This document shows positions 12,844 to 26,594 of a stretch of 64,000 bases of DNA, piece after piece. Source of the DNA: Apostichopus japonicus (Eukaryota; Echinodermata; Holothuroidea; Aspidochirotida; Stichopodidae); assembly GCF_037975245.1 (NCBI RefSeq), contig NC_092580.1, forward strand, positions 18,091,001 to 18,155,000. The letters are read 5' to 3'. The translations under genes were made by a program, and so were the position numbers. The notes beneath the pieces were generated by a model that was not told where the DNA came from, made no database searches, and was given only the letters and a program-made list of their open reading frames with translations. Within the stretch, counting starts at the first letter, position 1; every line of letters starts with the position of its first letter.

Positions 12844-13791
12844 CCAGGTTACTCAACCTGGGGTCCGCGGACCCCTAGGGGGTCCGTGAAATTTATTTGG
12901 GGGTCCGTGAGGGCAAAGGGGTCCGCAGGGGGTCCGTGAAAAAATAAGGGTCCGTGAAAAAATAAGAGTCCGCGAAAGCCGAAGAGGTTCGTGAAAAATG
13001 GAATGAGAGATATAGTCGAAGGAAGAAGTATGTATGCCTCTAGAAATCTAGGCTAGGCTAGCCGTCAATACGTCGGACCCTGATGAGCAGACCATGGTCA
13101 GTAGTCGATAAATGTTGAATCGTGCGTTCCCCGATGAAAACAAGTAATATAGTTTCTCATTGGTATACATTCGGTGAGGTATGGATAACATGCCACCCGA
13201 GTGTTGTGTACAACTTAACTGCACACTATACATCCTAATATGCAGAGCAATAACTACGATGCGTTGCTCACTGTTGACACAGCGAAGCGCGGTAGTTATA
13301 AGGCTTTGGTGGAGGAAAAGTTATAACTAACTTGGATTTGACACAAACAAACGGTGCATGCCATTTGCAGCTATCTCTGACAAAGAAAACACATAATTCT
13401 CCTGACCTCATGCAGAATCAACCAGTTTGTATCTGACAACTCATCGCTTCCAAATTAAAATTTAATTGGGAAATATATAATTTGAAAGAAAGAATTTCCA
13501 AGTAGGCCTAACCGCCTATGCCTAGCAATACTTGCAGGTCTAAGAAAACTGCATTCCAGGCCCAGAAAAATGCATTTCTAAACATTAATTCTTGAACATA
13601 AATTTACTTCAAAAGTCCCAAAATAATGCACCATTTCGCATCTAACCCTCAAACATTATAAAAAAAACCAAAAGGGGAGGGAGACACCCCTTGTACCCCA
13701 CCCCCAGGCCGGCGGTCACTGTCCGGGGGTCCTCCAAACATTTCACTTTATCTCAAGGGGTCCCTGGAGAGAAAAAGGTTGAGAACCTAGG
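12844..13791 (-). mobile_element. Family B hAT-type non-autonomous element, copy 2 (inverted)
   Basis: A 948-bp reverse-oriented copy of the element at 10383-11329. By eye I found only two differences between them: one substitution near 13611 (the base matching 10558) and one extra base in a T run of the subterminal repeats. It has its own perfect 8-bp duplication, TTTTAGAT (12836-12843 and 13792-13799), so it inserted independently rather than arising by local inversion or duplication. The near identity implies recent mobility. It encodes no transposase. Confidence 0.88.
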
Positions 13792-16700
13792 TTTTAGATA
13801 ATACCCGCAATTTTACATCCCGAAATAACTTGTGCACTGTTCATACTAAGAATAGAAAGTATTTCTCCTCGCCTGAACATGTTGTTATCATCTTGTATAA
13901 AACAAACTTATCTGTGTACTCTATAGAGCTAACTACATCTGTAATGCAGGTTTGACTATAATACTTGTCGGGATTTTCTTAACTACACATTAAAGATATT
14001 ATATATGTTATGTTATATTATTTTATCAATAACTATAAACTCAAAAAGGTTGCATGTCTTGAAAGGTCCACCAAAGGGATTTATACCTTACCTAAATTCC
14101 TGCCATTGACCTATTTTCGTACGTTTCTCCTACATGGTAAACGTTACGTAACATGTGAGGTCCTGAAAGAAACAAAAAAGTTTCAAAATTGCAATACTTG
14201 TCAAACTTTCAAAATAAGAGGGGAATTAACGTGTTCTGCAGAGGGTGCTAATTACCCACTGAATTGATAACACTGTAAAAAAAGCAGTATGGATGTCGAA
14301 ATCAATTCAAGATACTAGATATTCCGAGCAAGGTAAACGCTCCACAAGAAGGCTACGAGGGAACACTATATATTTAAGAAATTAAAATACACCGAGGACC
14401 CTTTAATAGTCCCAAAGGTGAATCTTCCTTAAATGTATATTTAAACCAGCATTGCCCTCCCAGAATAAGTTATTTCTTTGAAAGAAATAGCCAGGAACAG
14501 ACCTCAGTATAGGTTAGGTTAAATGAAGTAAGCAATACCATTTGCATTCCCGATTTCCGCAAAACAAATGCCACCGAGTGTACCGTTGCTGTATACACTT
14601 AAAGATGATGCAATTCAACAACAACAACAAATTAATAAATCGTGGGACAAGGCGTCGTCTTGTCTACAACCGAACCGTTCAATTGGAATTACTGTTAAAA
14701 GTGTCAAACATTTGAAGAATTGAAGAACCACAATCGGGAACTTCCTGAAGAAAAAAATGTTAAAGGAACGCTATCATTTTTTCTCTCGAAATTATAACAA
14801 AGAGGACAATCGGTTGTTGGTCCTCCTCAAGGCTACATATTAGAATATATTGGTACGTCACCGAGATATCTACCCTCGAGCTCTGTGTCATCTGGGCAGA
14901 TATTCTACAGAGTATTTACTTAGGTTATTACAATTTAATAAACCTAAACTTAAACAGTATCCAGCAAGTTTTTTAAGATATCAGGCTTCAGCCACTAGAT
15001 TGTGGTTTTAATACGATTCAATGCAAGAGGATTTTTATAAGAAACATTCAGCATGGTTTAGCATACCGTACCACCCAGCCACCGGCATATCCATTAATAC
15101 CCAAGGGCTATTATTTGAGACAGTTCCGTAATGACGGGAACATTTTCTCTCTTAATATCTTTTACACTGTTAGCTCAAACCCACATCGTCATGGCATTGT
15201 GAAGGTGCGAAGACACGATTTTTGTTTTCAAGTTTAGAAATATCTTTTGTGAATGCATCTGGCAACTGTAACGTGATATGATGCCATCGTGGCAATAGAG
15301 AAGATGAAGTGTATTCGTTTTCTCGTTATCAAAATATGATCAATCACTCAGAGAGGAAAATAATATTTCTACATAAACAAAAATGCATTTGAATGAAATT
15401 AGAAACACATAGAACATTGCCAGCTTATAGCAAGCATTTAAAATCACATTTGACGAATTAATCAACACGTAGTTTATAATAAGAGAGAAAATATATTGAA
15501 GAACATCTGACATAATGACACCACAGACCTCCTACTTTCGGTCACTTCCTACATTACGCAGGTAACGGCGGGTTCAAGGGGCAAAATGATATTGCATTCA
15601 ACAACCATATCTGGATGTTTTTATCTATTATGATGACATTGTCTGCCACCGGAATAACTCTTTAATGGATTAAAGAAATATTAACTTCTGCCTCTGTGTC
15701 ACGAAAATGAGGTCACTGCATAACTGGGCAAAATTAGGGCAGTTTGAATTCGTTGAATTTCTTGTGAAGAAATGTTACGTATAATTCCGGGATCTCCGTA
15801 AAAGAGGATTAGGATAATATTTACCTCATTAATATATTCATTAGAAAAGTTAGAAACAAATAGAATTATTATCAACTATTTATCAGCAAGTAGCGAATTA
15901 TTGAAATTCCAGTATGCTCTGCCCGCTGCAGTGACTTCGGTATTTAATCAAGTGTGATCAGTTTTTAGACCTCCACATGAAATAAGCAAGAAATCTAATT
16001 TCTTCTGCTTAAGAAATATGTTTTCTTCGAAGCCGGCAAGCTCTTTTCACTGAAATGCTAAGAACATGCCAAGCATTCAATTAAGATCAATAATTAAAGA
16101 AGGAACGGCTTGTCAATACTTGGGAGTGGCAATCCTCATATGGATTAAGTATAATATTCTATACACCAACTACTATATCGTAATGAATGTTTAAAATCCT
16201 CCTTGACAGGTTCAGTCTAAAGATCTGGACTGTTAAATGGCGAGATATATTTCAACGTCGTTGCTTGGCGAAATAACTTTCTTATTTTAGTCTAGCAATA
16301 GAAACTGAATTGCAGCTATAAATTAACGAGTTTGACTCCGATTTTCAACAGTTATGTCGCCCAAACTGCTTTTGTAACCAGCAAAGTTTCAAAATATTGA
16401 AATGTTAAAATCGACTTTCTTTCAAATGGTCGAAATCATGGAAACGTGATGAGTCAAGTTCATTAGCTACATTGCTATGGGATTTTCTAGTGGAGGAACG
16501 TCTGAAAATCTAAATTATTTTTTACCGATGAACGTAATTAACAGTAAGTATAGTGTATGTATGAAGGGAATAGGGAATCGTTTTGGTTAGATCATTTATA
16601 GTATTTGCTTCGAATACATTAAACACAGTAAACGCTGCCCACCCCTTTATACGAGATCATGAGTAGTATATGTTACTTTTGGGAAGGGACTCATGATACC

Positions 16701-17420
16701 TAAACGTGACGTAAAACACTGTCATGGTTACACAATCCCATGCTCGATGTACGGTACTTAGGGTTAAGTGTGGAGTGGTGTTCGTGTCCAGTGTCTATAT
16801 TCGGTGACGAAATATAACAGTGTTTTTACCAGCACTGTGTACACAATTCTTTATAAACAGCAGAGACAAACAGGAACTTAGAAGCTAAGACTTCCTGCAT
16901 ATTTAACTTATATATACTTTTATTTTTAATACAAGGACGGCGTTGTTTTGACATGGATGGGTCGCTGTTCTGTAAAAGAAAGTCGGGTTCAAAATATAAT
17001 TAGGTTTTACCGAATCTGATTATGCTGTCTGGGCATGTTTCAATATTTACTTACACGGCGTTACTTTCCTTGATGATATTGTTGACGGTTAACATGTTCA
17101 CCGACTGTACTTTCCATGACTTAACTAGCGCTATAACCGTATATGCGCTTTCATTTCGCGCTCTGCTGCCCATTTCTGCTCGCACGACTGAATAAACCGG
17201 TGAAGTTCAGACACCTTTCTTGTACATTTATTTATAGGGTTGCGAGAGGTGGTGGGGTTAGGAGGGTTGTTCAGAAAATGTTGCTAAAAGTACCTAGCAT
17301 CGATTGGTCAAAGGAAAACGCAAATTGGAATTTGTTTGCTTACTATACATATAATTGAAATACACATAATCACGCAGGCCCCCTCGAATATGTTTCTTTA
17401 AAGTTCAACCTTCATTATGT

Positions 17421-17682
17421 TGTTACATAGATGTTTTTCTGGCTAGGAATAATCAGTTTTTTCAAGGAAAGCCTGAACTTACCCTGCAATTAGTGTGTAG
17501 TTGTATATGCATAGCATGACCAAGTTATCAAAGCTATTGTGATAATTCTATGAAAAACATTGCTTTTCATTACTATTATCACATTTGATTGATTATCTCT
17601 TAATTATACTATTCGATCTTTATGGACGATAATGATAATTTTGTTACATCGACATCCTTCTGGCTAGGAATAATTAGTTTTT
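17421..17682 (+). repeat. Diverged ~220-bp direct repeat
   Basis: About 42 bp beginning TGTTACAT and containing TTCTGGCTAGGAATAAT occur at 17421 and again at 17642, with roughly six differences. A second word, ATCTTTATGGA(C/T)GAT, occurs at about 17617 and 17693, next to the second copy. The pattern suggests an old tandem duplication that has partly decayed. Function is unknown. Confidence 0.5.
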
Positions 17683-18001
17683 ATATTATTCCATCTTTAT
17701 GGATGATTTGTGTATGTGTGTGTGTGTGTTTGGGTAAGTATCCATTAATAACAGTACTTTTCAAAAGCAAGGACACATTTTAGACAATACAGTTATGAGA
17801 TGTTATAAATTCATCTGCAAGAAGCTGAGTAGAGTTTGCTTCTCTATAAATAAGATACTGAGAAATATAAAATAATATTTCTTCCTTTCGTGTCATGTTT
17901 ATTTGTGATGATTTATTGCCTCTTGTTTCCACAATATACTCTGTACAATTATTGTCTATACCTCTGATACCTCTGTTATTGAGCTTGTGATATTGATTAC
18001 G

Positions 18002-18340
18002 TTCACAAGTGTACTGTGTACGTTAAGAATAACTGGTCATTAACATATCTAATCATCATTCTATGGAACAAAATAATTAATTAGAATCCATCAAATCAAT
18101 TTGGGTTTTTGTAAAGATTACCTTCACATGCAACACATGCTGTGTATATTATTACTATGTTCGATAAATCCTATAATACTATAATCATTCCATCTGTAAA
18201 CGAAAAAGAATTAATATTAATATAACAGAGCTATCGAAATTGTTCCATGGATTAGTTTCACACGCAACACATCCTGTGTATACGTTGATTATGACTGGCC
18301 AATAACCTAAGTAATACCATAGCCTTGCCATCTGGACGAA
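18002..18340 (+). repeat. Three degenerate ~125-bp tandem units
   Basis: Three successive blocks start TTCACA at about 18002, 18123 and 18257. Each continues with an ACACAT..TGTGTA-type core, then a (TGACTGGCCAATAACCTA)-like stretch, then CCATCTGNANACGAA or a related ending. Units two and three share TCACANGCAACACATNCTGTGTAT, and unit one is more diverged. This is an old tandem repeat. Neither coding potential nor microsatellite character is evident. Confidence 0.45.
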
Positions 18341-21300
18341 ATAAATTGTCATGAAAAGTTCAAAGCAAGTTCAAAGGTTATGACTGAAAGAGTAATATTG
18401 CACAAGATATGATCCAACTAATATACTGCAAGGAAAAACTGAAATGGATATCATCCGGAGGTCCACATGCAACTAAAATGAGATCTCATAGTAAATCTAA
18501 CATAAAAACGTAATCATTAAAATAGCCGGGGAATGACTTCCACAAACGTCTCGCTCTACTGTAAAATACAGCCATCTCGATCGGTAGATTGTGTATCATA
18601 CCAAGAATTCCAATACTCCCTACGTCATCATCCTGTTACCATGGCTACCCATGTAGAGAGATGGCTTCCATGTATCCTTCGCACGTGGAATATCTGGAGT
18701 TCACTGGTAAAGGATTTGAGCACCAAAACATTTGCAAATGACTCTCTGCTTGGTGATAAGATTATTTACCATCCGACCGGCTTTTCTCGACGTTGATTTA
18801 TTTTAAGTAACGAAGAAAGCCCTCCTTCTTTCATTTAGAGATATCAGAGCTATTTATGGCTTCCCTGGTTACTGTATAAATTACCTTACTGGAAACTGTT
18901 CAAGTTTTGAAAAGGACAAAGGTGCAAGAATATTAATCATTTACTTGATAGCTCGAATGAACGTCAGAAAAGTAATCACGAAAAACGGGAGGGATTTGAT
19001 TCGACGAAGAAACAGCTTATTACCACCAGCTTCTTTTTTACTCTGGGGTAAGTTCATCCCCGAGATGCAAATTAATTGCTTCGTGGAGTAACCATTTCTG
19101 TCGCCAATGCTTCCATCAAGTGTAAGTGCATTCGTCTAGAATGTCGTTAGAGTGACAAAGGCAAGAGGGATTCGTGGAGAGGTATCATCGTTTAAATGAT
19201 GCGGTATATGTACCTTCTGTGCGAAGAGTGCAAACATCATTTGTGGGAAGCCTGCTGTGAGGTTACATGATCCGTTAACGCAATACGAAATATGTCTTTA
19301 AACCTTCCGACAGATGTAGGTTACACTAAAAGATGTGGATGTAATCGTAGCCTAACACGAATTGGTGTGATGTAATATAAAACCTAGGTTACATACAAAA
19401 CCCGTGGGGAATCAAAAATACAATCGTAAATAAATTATTAGAGGCAACAAATTAAGATTTGAAAATTGGTGAAATGAGACAAACGTCAGCGTTGAGGTAG
19501 CTTTTTAAATCCAAGTTCTTTGATATGTGTAGGAGATGTGGAAAACGATGCTTTATTGTTGTTTTCAAAAATCAAAACATACATTAATAAAATACGTAAT
19601 TTAAATAATCGAATGTAGTGCTGCGCTGTACATATACGATTTCATAAATGTTTTATTTTCTCTGAAATGAAATATTTCCATATAAGCCTCGAAAGCTGAC
19701 GTAAGAAGTACGAGTAGAGAAAATATATAGATAGGCTAAAATGTCTTTTGAGCGTTGAAGACGAAATTTTAGCAGAAGAAGGTACACGTAACAAGAAGTA
19801 CCTTGACTATAGTTGTTGTTATGTATACAAATTTAAAAGTTTACATTATGCTAAATAAACTTTACATAGTTAATTAAGGCAATTTAAGATATTAAATTAC
19901 AGCACTATAAGTGGTTGCTTTGAAGTTGATCCAGAACTATTCAAAAGCTGATGAAGATCGACCCTTTACATTAAATTGTCCTCTCAAAATATTATTTTAC
20001 GACCTTGAATCTGTAATAATCTATATAACGTTTAATACTCCCAACTCCCACGGCAATAGATGCTTAGCTCTAGTGGCTCAATCCCGGCACGGCGGCACAG
20101 CAGTTTAAGCTTTATATCTCACCGTTGATGATATTTGGAGATTAGGAGGTTCGGATGAAGATAAATCCGTCGCGTGGTAATGCTTTGTATACACAACCTG
20201 CATTATTTCAGTTATTTACGTCAACGATGTCTTCATCTACGTACTGTGGCACAAAGACATACTATGCATGTATCACTAAAGTCATGCAAGACTTAGTGAA
20301 ATGTGTTTTTAATACAAAATGAATCAAAGTACATGACGTTTTTTTGTCCCTGATATTTTTAATTATAATTGTTTTTTCGTAAATGAGATGTTTTGCTTCA
20401 CATAAAGGGCGGTTCTAAAAGTGTTTAATCCCTTAAAAAAAAAGGATTCATACTACGGGATGTCTCGTTAGATCATTGAAAGACAGTCAACATATAGCCT
20501 ATTTATGGAATTCTATTTACTTTGGCTCTCCCCAAAGGCTACCTGCCTGAAATACCTCATTTGTATCATGAATCGAAATTTAGACACTTTACCCCAACAT
20601 CAAGTCAATGCACATTTGTACATAACTGTTGCTGAAACGGCAGGAAGTTGTTTAGTTTGAGAATAGCGCTTCGGGATTACTGAGTAACTGCCCTAGAATG
20701 CTAATACTATTTTTCTTAAAAACGTATAAAAAAATGTACACGCCAGCGACCTCTCGTGGAAGTACTTATAGTTCTTTACAATGATATAGTCTTAACCGAG
20801 GCTATACCCAATGGTACTTTAATTCAAAATATCTGACATCTTTACGTACCCTTTTTAAGGTCCTTCATCCAAAGAGTTGGATAGCAATTTATGAAGCCAA
20901 ATTAGGATGAAGTCTCGTGTTTTTGATACAGAAGGGATATCATAGTTGCAGCGGCTGATTGCCGTATCGGTATACCTGTATACCAGGCGGGAACCAACGC
21001 TCGGCTGGCTTTGAGGCGCAGAATTCGCAGCAAGGTTAAAGTACCGAAGACGCCGATTTTCAAGTGGGACACCAACATTTTTTTGAAATGAAACGGTCTC
21101 TTACTTAAATTTAAATTAAGTCCTTCTTTAATGACTAGATCCTTTGGATATATAGACAAAGGGGTCTCCAAGTAGTTGTAAAGATGGCATGGCTTGTATA
21201 AGAATGTTACAATTCTGATGATTTGAAGCAACTTTCGATAAGTAGTAAGCTGCCCTTGTATATAACATTTACTACAATCACGGTCCGTCAGCACTCGAAT

Positions 21301-21891
21301 GTTGAGTGAAAATCCCGCTTCGACTGGCAATTGATCTTGCGTGCCAAAGTGAAAATGTTGATAATCAACGATAAGCAAAACTTTAAAGGTACTAACTCAA
21401 ATGACTAAAACTGGAATATTAGATTATTTGGGAAGTAACAGTGCTACAATCTGCGGTGCATTGTCCATTTGTTATACTGAAAATCATATTACAAATATAC
21501 TCTATATAGAAACTTCCCAAAGTCTAAAGGATGTTTCGTCGCTCATTCAGAAAATTCATTGTTTCGGCTAATTTGTGGTTGAATAAAGACATTTCTCGGA
21601 TATTGAGGATTTTTTTAAAACCTCCTGACGGAAAGCCGCGGACGGAAAGTTTTGCCCGGGCCTCACTTTGCCCATCGGTGATATGTGTAGTGCAGTGGAA
21701 CTAATGTCATGCCTCTGGTCAGAGAACCGCTTTGACAAGGGAGTGAAGTGTGGCCCAAAGGTTCGCTCTTATATAGTGCAAGAAGTTTCAATAAAAGTAT
21801 CATATCCAATTGACCCAATTTGGAAACTCAAATTGTATTATACAATCCATGTTTTATTCACACATGGGTATCACTATATATGGTTATATTT

Positions 21892-22259
21892 CAGTGGCGT
21901 AGGAAGGTACTTTTGAGTGGGGGGCTGAAGACTGATGGCCGGCCTGGGGGAGGGGTCTAAGGGGAGGGGGTGTTCCCTCCCCTTTGGAATTTTTTGCATT
22001 TCCAGGTGGCCTCAGATGCAATTTGGTGAAATATAGCACACTTCAACACCCACTCTATTTTGTAAACTTAATTTTGTATTTTCACCTGGCCGTAGATGCA
22101 ATTTGGTGCTCCAAATGAGATTTTTTTCTCATTTGGAAATGAAAAGGGGTTTTCTGACTTGCGAACCGGGGGGGCGGAATGATACTTCCGCCCCTCCACA
22201 TTTTTCACTGGGGGGGGCCGGCGCCCCCCCAGCCCCCCCCCCCGGTTCCTACGCCCTTG
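21892..22259 (+). mobile_element. Family A hAT-type miniature element, copy 2
   Basis: A 368-bp copy with CAGTGGCG...CGCCCTTG ends and a perfect 8-bp target-site duplication TTATATTT (21884-21891 and 22260-22267). This fixes both element boundaries and supports hAT superfamily assignment. The order of internal features matches copies 1 and 3: G-rich block, GATGCAATTTGGTG words, CCAAATGAGA/TCTCATTTGG hairpin, then G/C runs. Overlapping open frames at 22103-22336 and 22179-22541 are artefacts of the repeat. Confidence 0.9.
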
Positions 22260-24049
22260 TTATATTTGCATCCTCGATGGAGGTTAACTCGATCACATTT
22301 CGTGCTTCTCTCATGTTCATATGTTTACATTATTAATGGTCATGTAATATTCTTTCTCTCTGAAATGCATATTGATGTTTCACTAGATTGGAAGTCTCCT
22401 AACGTGTTGTTTTCCTTTCTCTCCATGGCCTTCATTTCTCTGTCATTTGATATTTACCAGTGTAGAGGAAGCAATATTGGCGGTAGGCGAAAAATCCGGC
22501 ACCGCTTCCTTTATGCTTGTGGGAGATTTGAGTTAACCTGACGAAGTGAGAGAGAAATTTGGCACTAAACCGAGAATGGTATATTTCACTGACATTGGAG
22601 AGAGTCAACCTAGAAAACAAAAGATAATTTCTAAGAGGCCTTTCAAAGTAATAATTCAACGTCGTCCAATTTCGTCAATTTTTGTAGGGTCTGAAGTGCA
22701 ATTTGTTTCCCGTAGCTGTGTTTGTTCTTTCTGTCATTTCACGGTGGAATGTAAACAGTGTGAAACAACGTCATAGTAATCATGGTGAAAGCTTCTATAT
22801 TGCAGAATTAACATGAGCAAAATCCATCTCCATTACATGTAGACTTACGCTGTAGACTTACTCAAGTCGTTGTGTTTTAGGGAACATTAACTCTGCGTTA
22901 TCTCCTAAATATGATGGAATAAGAACTGTCTTACCTGTTTGGGGTAATTGGCTGATCACAATTATCTCTATCACGATAACCAACGATGGTGCATGTTGGA
23001 TTTGTGTCCCTCTAAGTAACACGTTTATTTTTATCTTTGAAGTGTGATCGATGCGGATGGTCTGAGCCAGAATTCATGACCCAGTACACAAATTTGATTA
23101 GGAAGCCAATCCATCTGGGCAACGGCGTTAAAGTCCTCGGAATCGGTGCTACTTCTTTCCATTCCATGACAGATTATTTAAGTTGACAAGAAAAGAGCAA
23201 AGTTTTAAAGCGTTGAGGAAAGTTTCGTGATACGTTTGAGGCGGAACGCGTTTACGTTCTATGGGAGAACCAACCATACATTGAAATTGACGCTGTCACG
23301 TGTTAATGTCATACAGTGTATGAACTTAAAATGTAAACCATGTTGCGAAATAATGTGATTAAAGTATACATTTTTAATATAAGAAAGTTGACATTTCTGG
23401 AATAATCGCATTACCTTTTACGATCTATGAAGAGAATTGCGCACATATCTGTGCCGATTAGTATATGCATTACGTAGGTAGAGGTGGGCTCGAGTGGGTT
23501 GGAGAATAGGTATCAAATACTGTCCTGTTTCGTGTCTAATGCGACGTGTATGGTATAGGGTCAAACAACTTCCACCCAACCCCACCCACTGTACTACATA
23601 AATGACTGCTCCGCATATATACATTGCAGTAATAAATGAAGTAACAGCAACATCAGGAACAACAACATAAATATAAACAACTACTTTAATCCGACATTTC
23701 TGGTCTATATGATAAAAACGTAAACGAACTTTATACTTTCTATATCCTATTAGCATGTCCGTTCCCTTTGGCTTTTTTTTATCATACTTTAAGCTGTGAA
23801 GGGCATAATTTGAATTTTAAAGTTCTTTGCTGTACTTCTTCATTAGATGAAAGCCGACCAGTTCATAAGACCGTAAAAGGTCACTTCAAAAATGTCAAGA
23901 GTCACGCTTTAATAGAATTAAGAAGCGTTGACGTTATTTGAAGGTGTGAAAAATCTATAAGTACAGTAAATAAACCAATCCGTTGATGGGAGTTGAAGTG
24001 ACCGCTGAAGGGAAACTGGCATAATTTTTTGCAAACTTCGGGCGTTATA

Positions 24050-24110
24050 TGACGTCATTTTCCCATTTTCCATGGCTATAAAATAGTATCGGCTGATTAT
24101 TACCTGGCTT
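24050..24110 (+). promoter_or_regulatory. Candidate core promoter (CRE + TATA box)
   Basis: A perfect TGACGTCA (24050-24057) is followed 19 bases later by TATAAAA (24077-24083). A start site would be expected about 25-30 bp downstream, near 24105-24110. CREB/ATF sites just upstream of a TATA box are known from inducible animal promoters. No long open frame follows, so any transcript would be non-coding or have a short, unseen first exon. It could also be a chance pairing in AT-rich DNA. Confidence 0.25.
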
Positions 24111-26594
24111 TAAGGACTAGAACTTAGTCAGTGTAGCCTAATGTGAGTCAAAGTAAGATCTGTAGACCCAGTGAGATACCTTGGTTATCTCGCAAAGTGT
24201 AGAAGAAGACCTAAACTTACAGTGAATGTTATTTTATAGAATTAGATTTACAGCAACTTCGCCAAGAAAGCAAGCATGTGAAGCGAAACAATTTACATTT
24301 TTTCTTGTCACTCTGTTGTTTCGGGAAGGTCAGCATCGAAAGAAGCATGCAATATTGTAACCTCCTTGCAATCCATAAATGTAAACCCAGTTAGTTTTAT
24401 TGATTACATTTATATTTAATTTACATGGAATTCCATGGCAACTGCAGGCCTATACTTTCCCCAGACTTTAACCACCTGCTAAAACAACATGCCTGTGTAT
24501 AATAAATCTACTGGCTAAAATCAATTCCCACTTGCTTCTTCCTGCATGAATTAACACAAAAGCAACATTAGTTTACACTTGTTAACAGTGAAATGAACTG
24601 GCATTTAACATTTAAAGAGTCTGCATTTTCAAGGCCTCAAATGTGTGTGAAAATTGCGTTAGCTGATAGCTCATTGATTATAAGTTGATTTAAGTGGAAC
24701 CTGTTTGGATATATGTAAGGAAATTGAAACAATTATTTTATCGGGGTACATGTCAGCAAGAAGCCACAAGACCTTGACATACATGGTGTAATTTGCTCTA
24801 ATATATCATATTATATAACGCTGAAAGTGAGAGATAATTAATGGATTTGTGTGACACCTCTCTGTACATCAGGTTTGGAAAGGTGCATTGTGGGTAACTC
24901 GGGTGGTAGAGCACATCAATAATACTCTTTGTATGTTTTCTATATTTGATTTGTTTCTGCATAATATAATGGAATGACTCAGACATTCAAGCACCACCCA
25001 AAATAAAGAATATATAACATTCATATTCTCAAAGTTTGATGTTAATCATTGTTTTAATTTAACTGGATGTAATAAGCATGCATGTGTTGAGGATTACTGC
25101 AAACAGATAGAAAAGACTGACCGCCCTCAACCATTTGTCATTTCCCTTGGAAACAACAGACTATCACCACAGCAGTCAATCGTGATCATAGAGAGATGAC
25201 CCATACTACAACCATTATTCTGAGCAGCTGTTGCCTTTTGTTTCAAGAGTCACTAATTCGTGGATCTCTTTCCAGTCCCAGTGTAGAGGAGCCTGCAGGG
25301 ATTATATTTCAATTGGTAATTTGATACCTTGGTGCCATTGAAAACAGCGCAATAAGTGCATTCAGGGCTTGCGTACGAAACCATACTGGTTAGAGTCACC
25401 AAGAATGGGCCGTGGTAACAGGCAAGCGTTATATGTTAGTTCATGCTAAACAAGATTTATGCAGAAAAAAACAACACCGTTAAAAATGGCTGTGCATGTT
25501 CGTAAAACCATGTGAAACAAGATTTGTTATTTTGTTGTTATACTCATCTTGTAAGATGCTGATGTTGCTTTTAAATGTTAATCAAACAAGATTCATGTTT
25601 GATTACTGTAAGTAAAGAGTATTTCATCATCATGAAATGGATGCCTGGTTGTGAAAAGGAATATGATAATATGTACACATCTTCTAAAAGTGTGTGCAAG
25701 CCCAATTTATTAACGTGCGCGTTCCTTTATCATTATCAGAGCAAAATACCCCTATGTTATTTACACTCATCTCTAATCGTGGTTAATATTAACATATACT
25801 GATTAAAATTAAATTTGGATTACACCCTCAATAGATTGGATGTATTTAACAGTTGGTTTCTTTCAAATTATCTGTATGGTAACAATTATCGTTTTGATAT
25901 TTAATGGTTATCTTCCAACTAATGAAAATATTATTCAATTATGCAAATTTGAAAACATGGCATGATTGGATGAGTCACCAATTAACAAACAGGTGGAAAG
26001 GTATTGCTTGTTTCTTGCTGTCTTTTGTAAAAAAAAAAGTCTTCAGATTGATATTTTAGTTATTCACAAAGACGGTAGTTTAAGCTGTTTTAAATTGGGT
26101 GCGAAAAGGAAATATTGAAATATTTAATGAGGGTTGATTGAGTATTAATTCTGTAAGAAACTAAGTTAAATAGAAGTCCAATGCAAAATCTTACCATTTT
26201 ATATAGGCAACGTCAAATTTTCAGCATTTATTTTTCACAGTAACATTGTTAAAGAAGAAGAAGAAGAAGATGTTTTCATTTGTGTTGTGGTTGTGTCCTT
26301 AACATACTTTAGTATTTTGTGGCAATGCTTGTAAGCTTCTTTACGTTTTGAAGCTATTCAACCAACCGTTGGGTATGACAAAATAGTCAACTTTTCGGTA
26401 AAACTGATACTGATACGTCATTTCGGCCACAGTCAGATGAAAAGAGGAAGAAGCATTTTCCTTACAAGAACGCAGCGTCACAGCTGCAAGTTCTCCGCCG
26501 AATAGAAAGAGACGCAAAAGTAGGAAGAACAGAGACACAACCCAACCTAATTACCATGTTGTGTAAAGATGTTCTTACCTTTCTTTTGTTTGTG

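Larger units (their letters stand above)
13800..21883. other. AT-rich non-coding stretch with diverged repeats
   Basis: No convincing gene. The longest frame, 158 codons on the minus strand at 20902-21378, sits in slightly GC-richer DNA but contains no motif I recognise. Repeat structure is present around 17.4-18.3 kb and is listed separately. A short (GT)n run lies at about 17709-17730. Confidence 0.55.

Noticed and set aside
20902-21378. 158-codon minus-strand open frame, the longest outside the SAMD3-like gene
   Set aside because: No recognisable motif, signal peptide, splice context or protein-like residue pattern. A frame of this length is expected occasionally by chance in 64 kb read in six frames.
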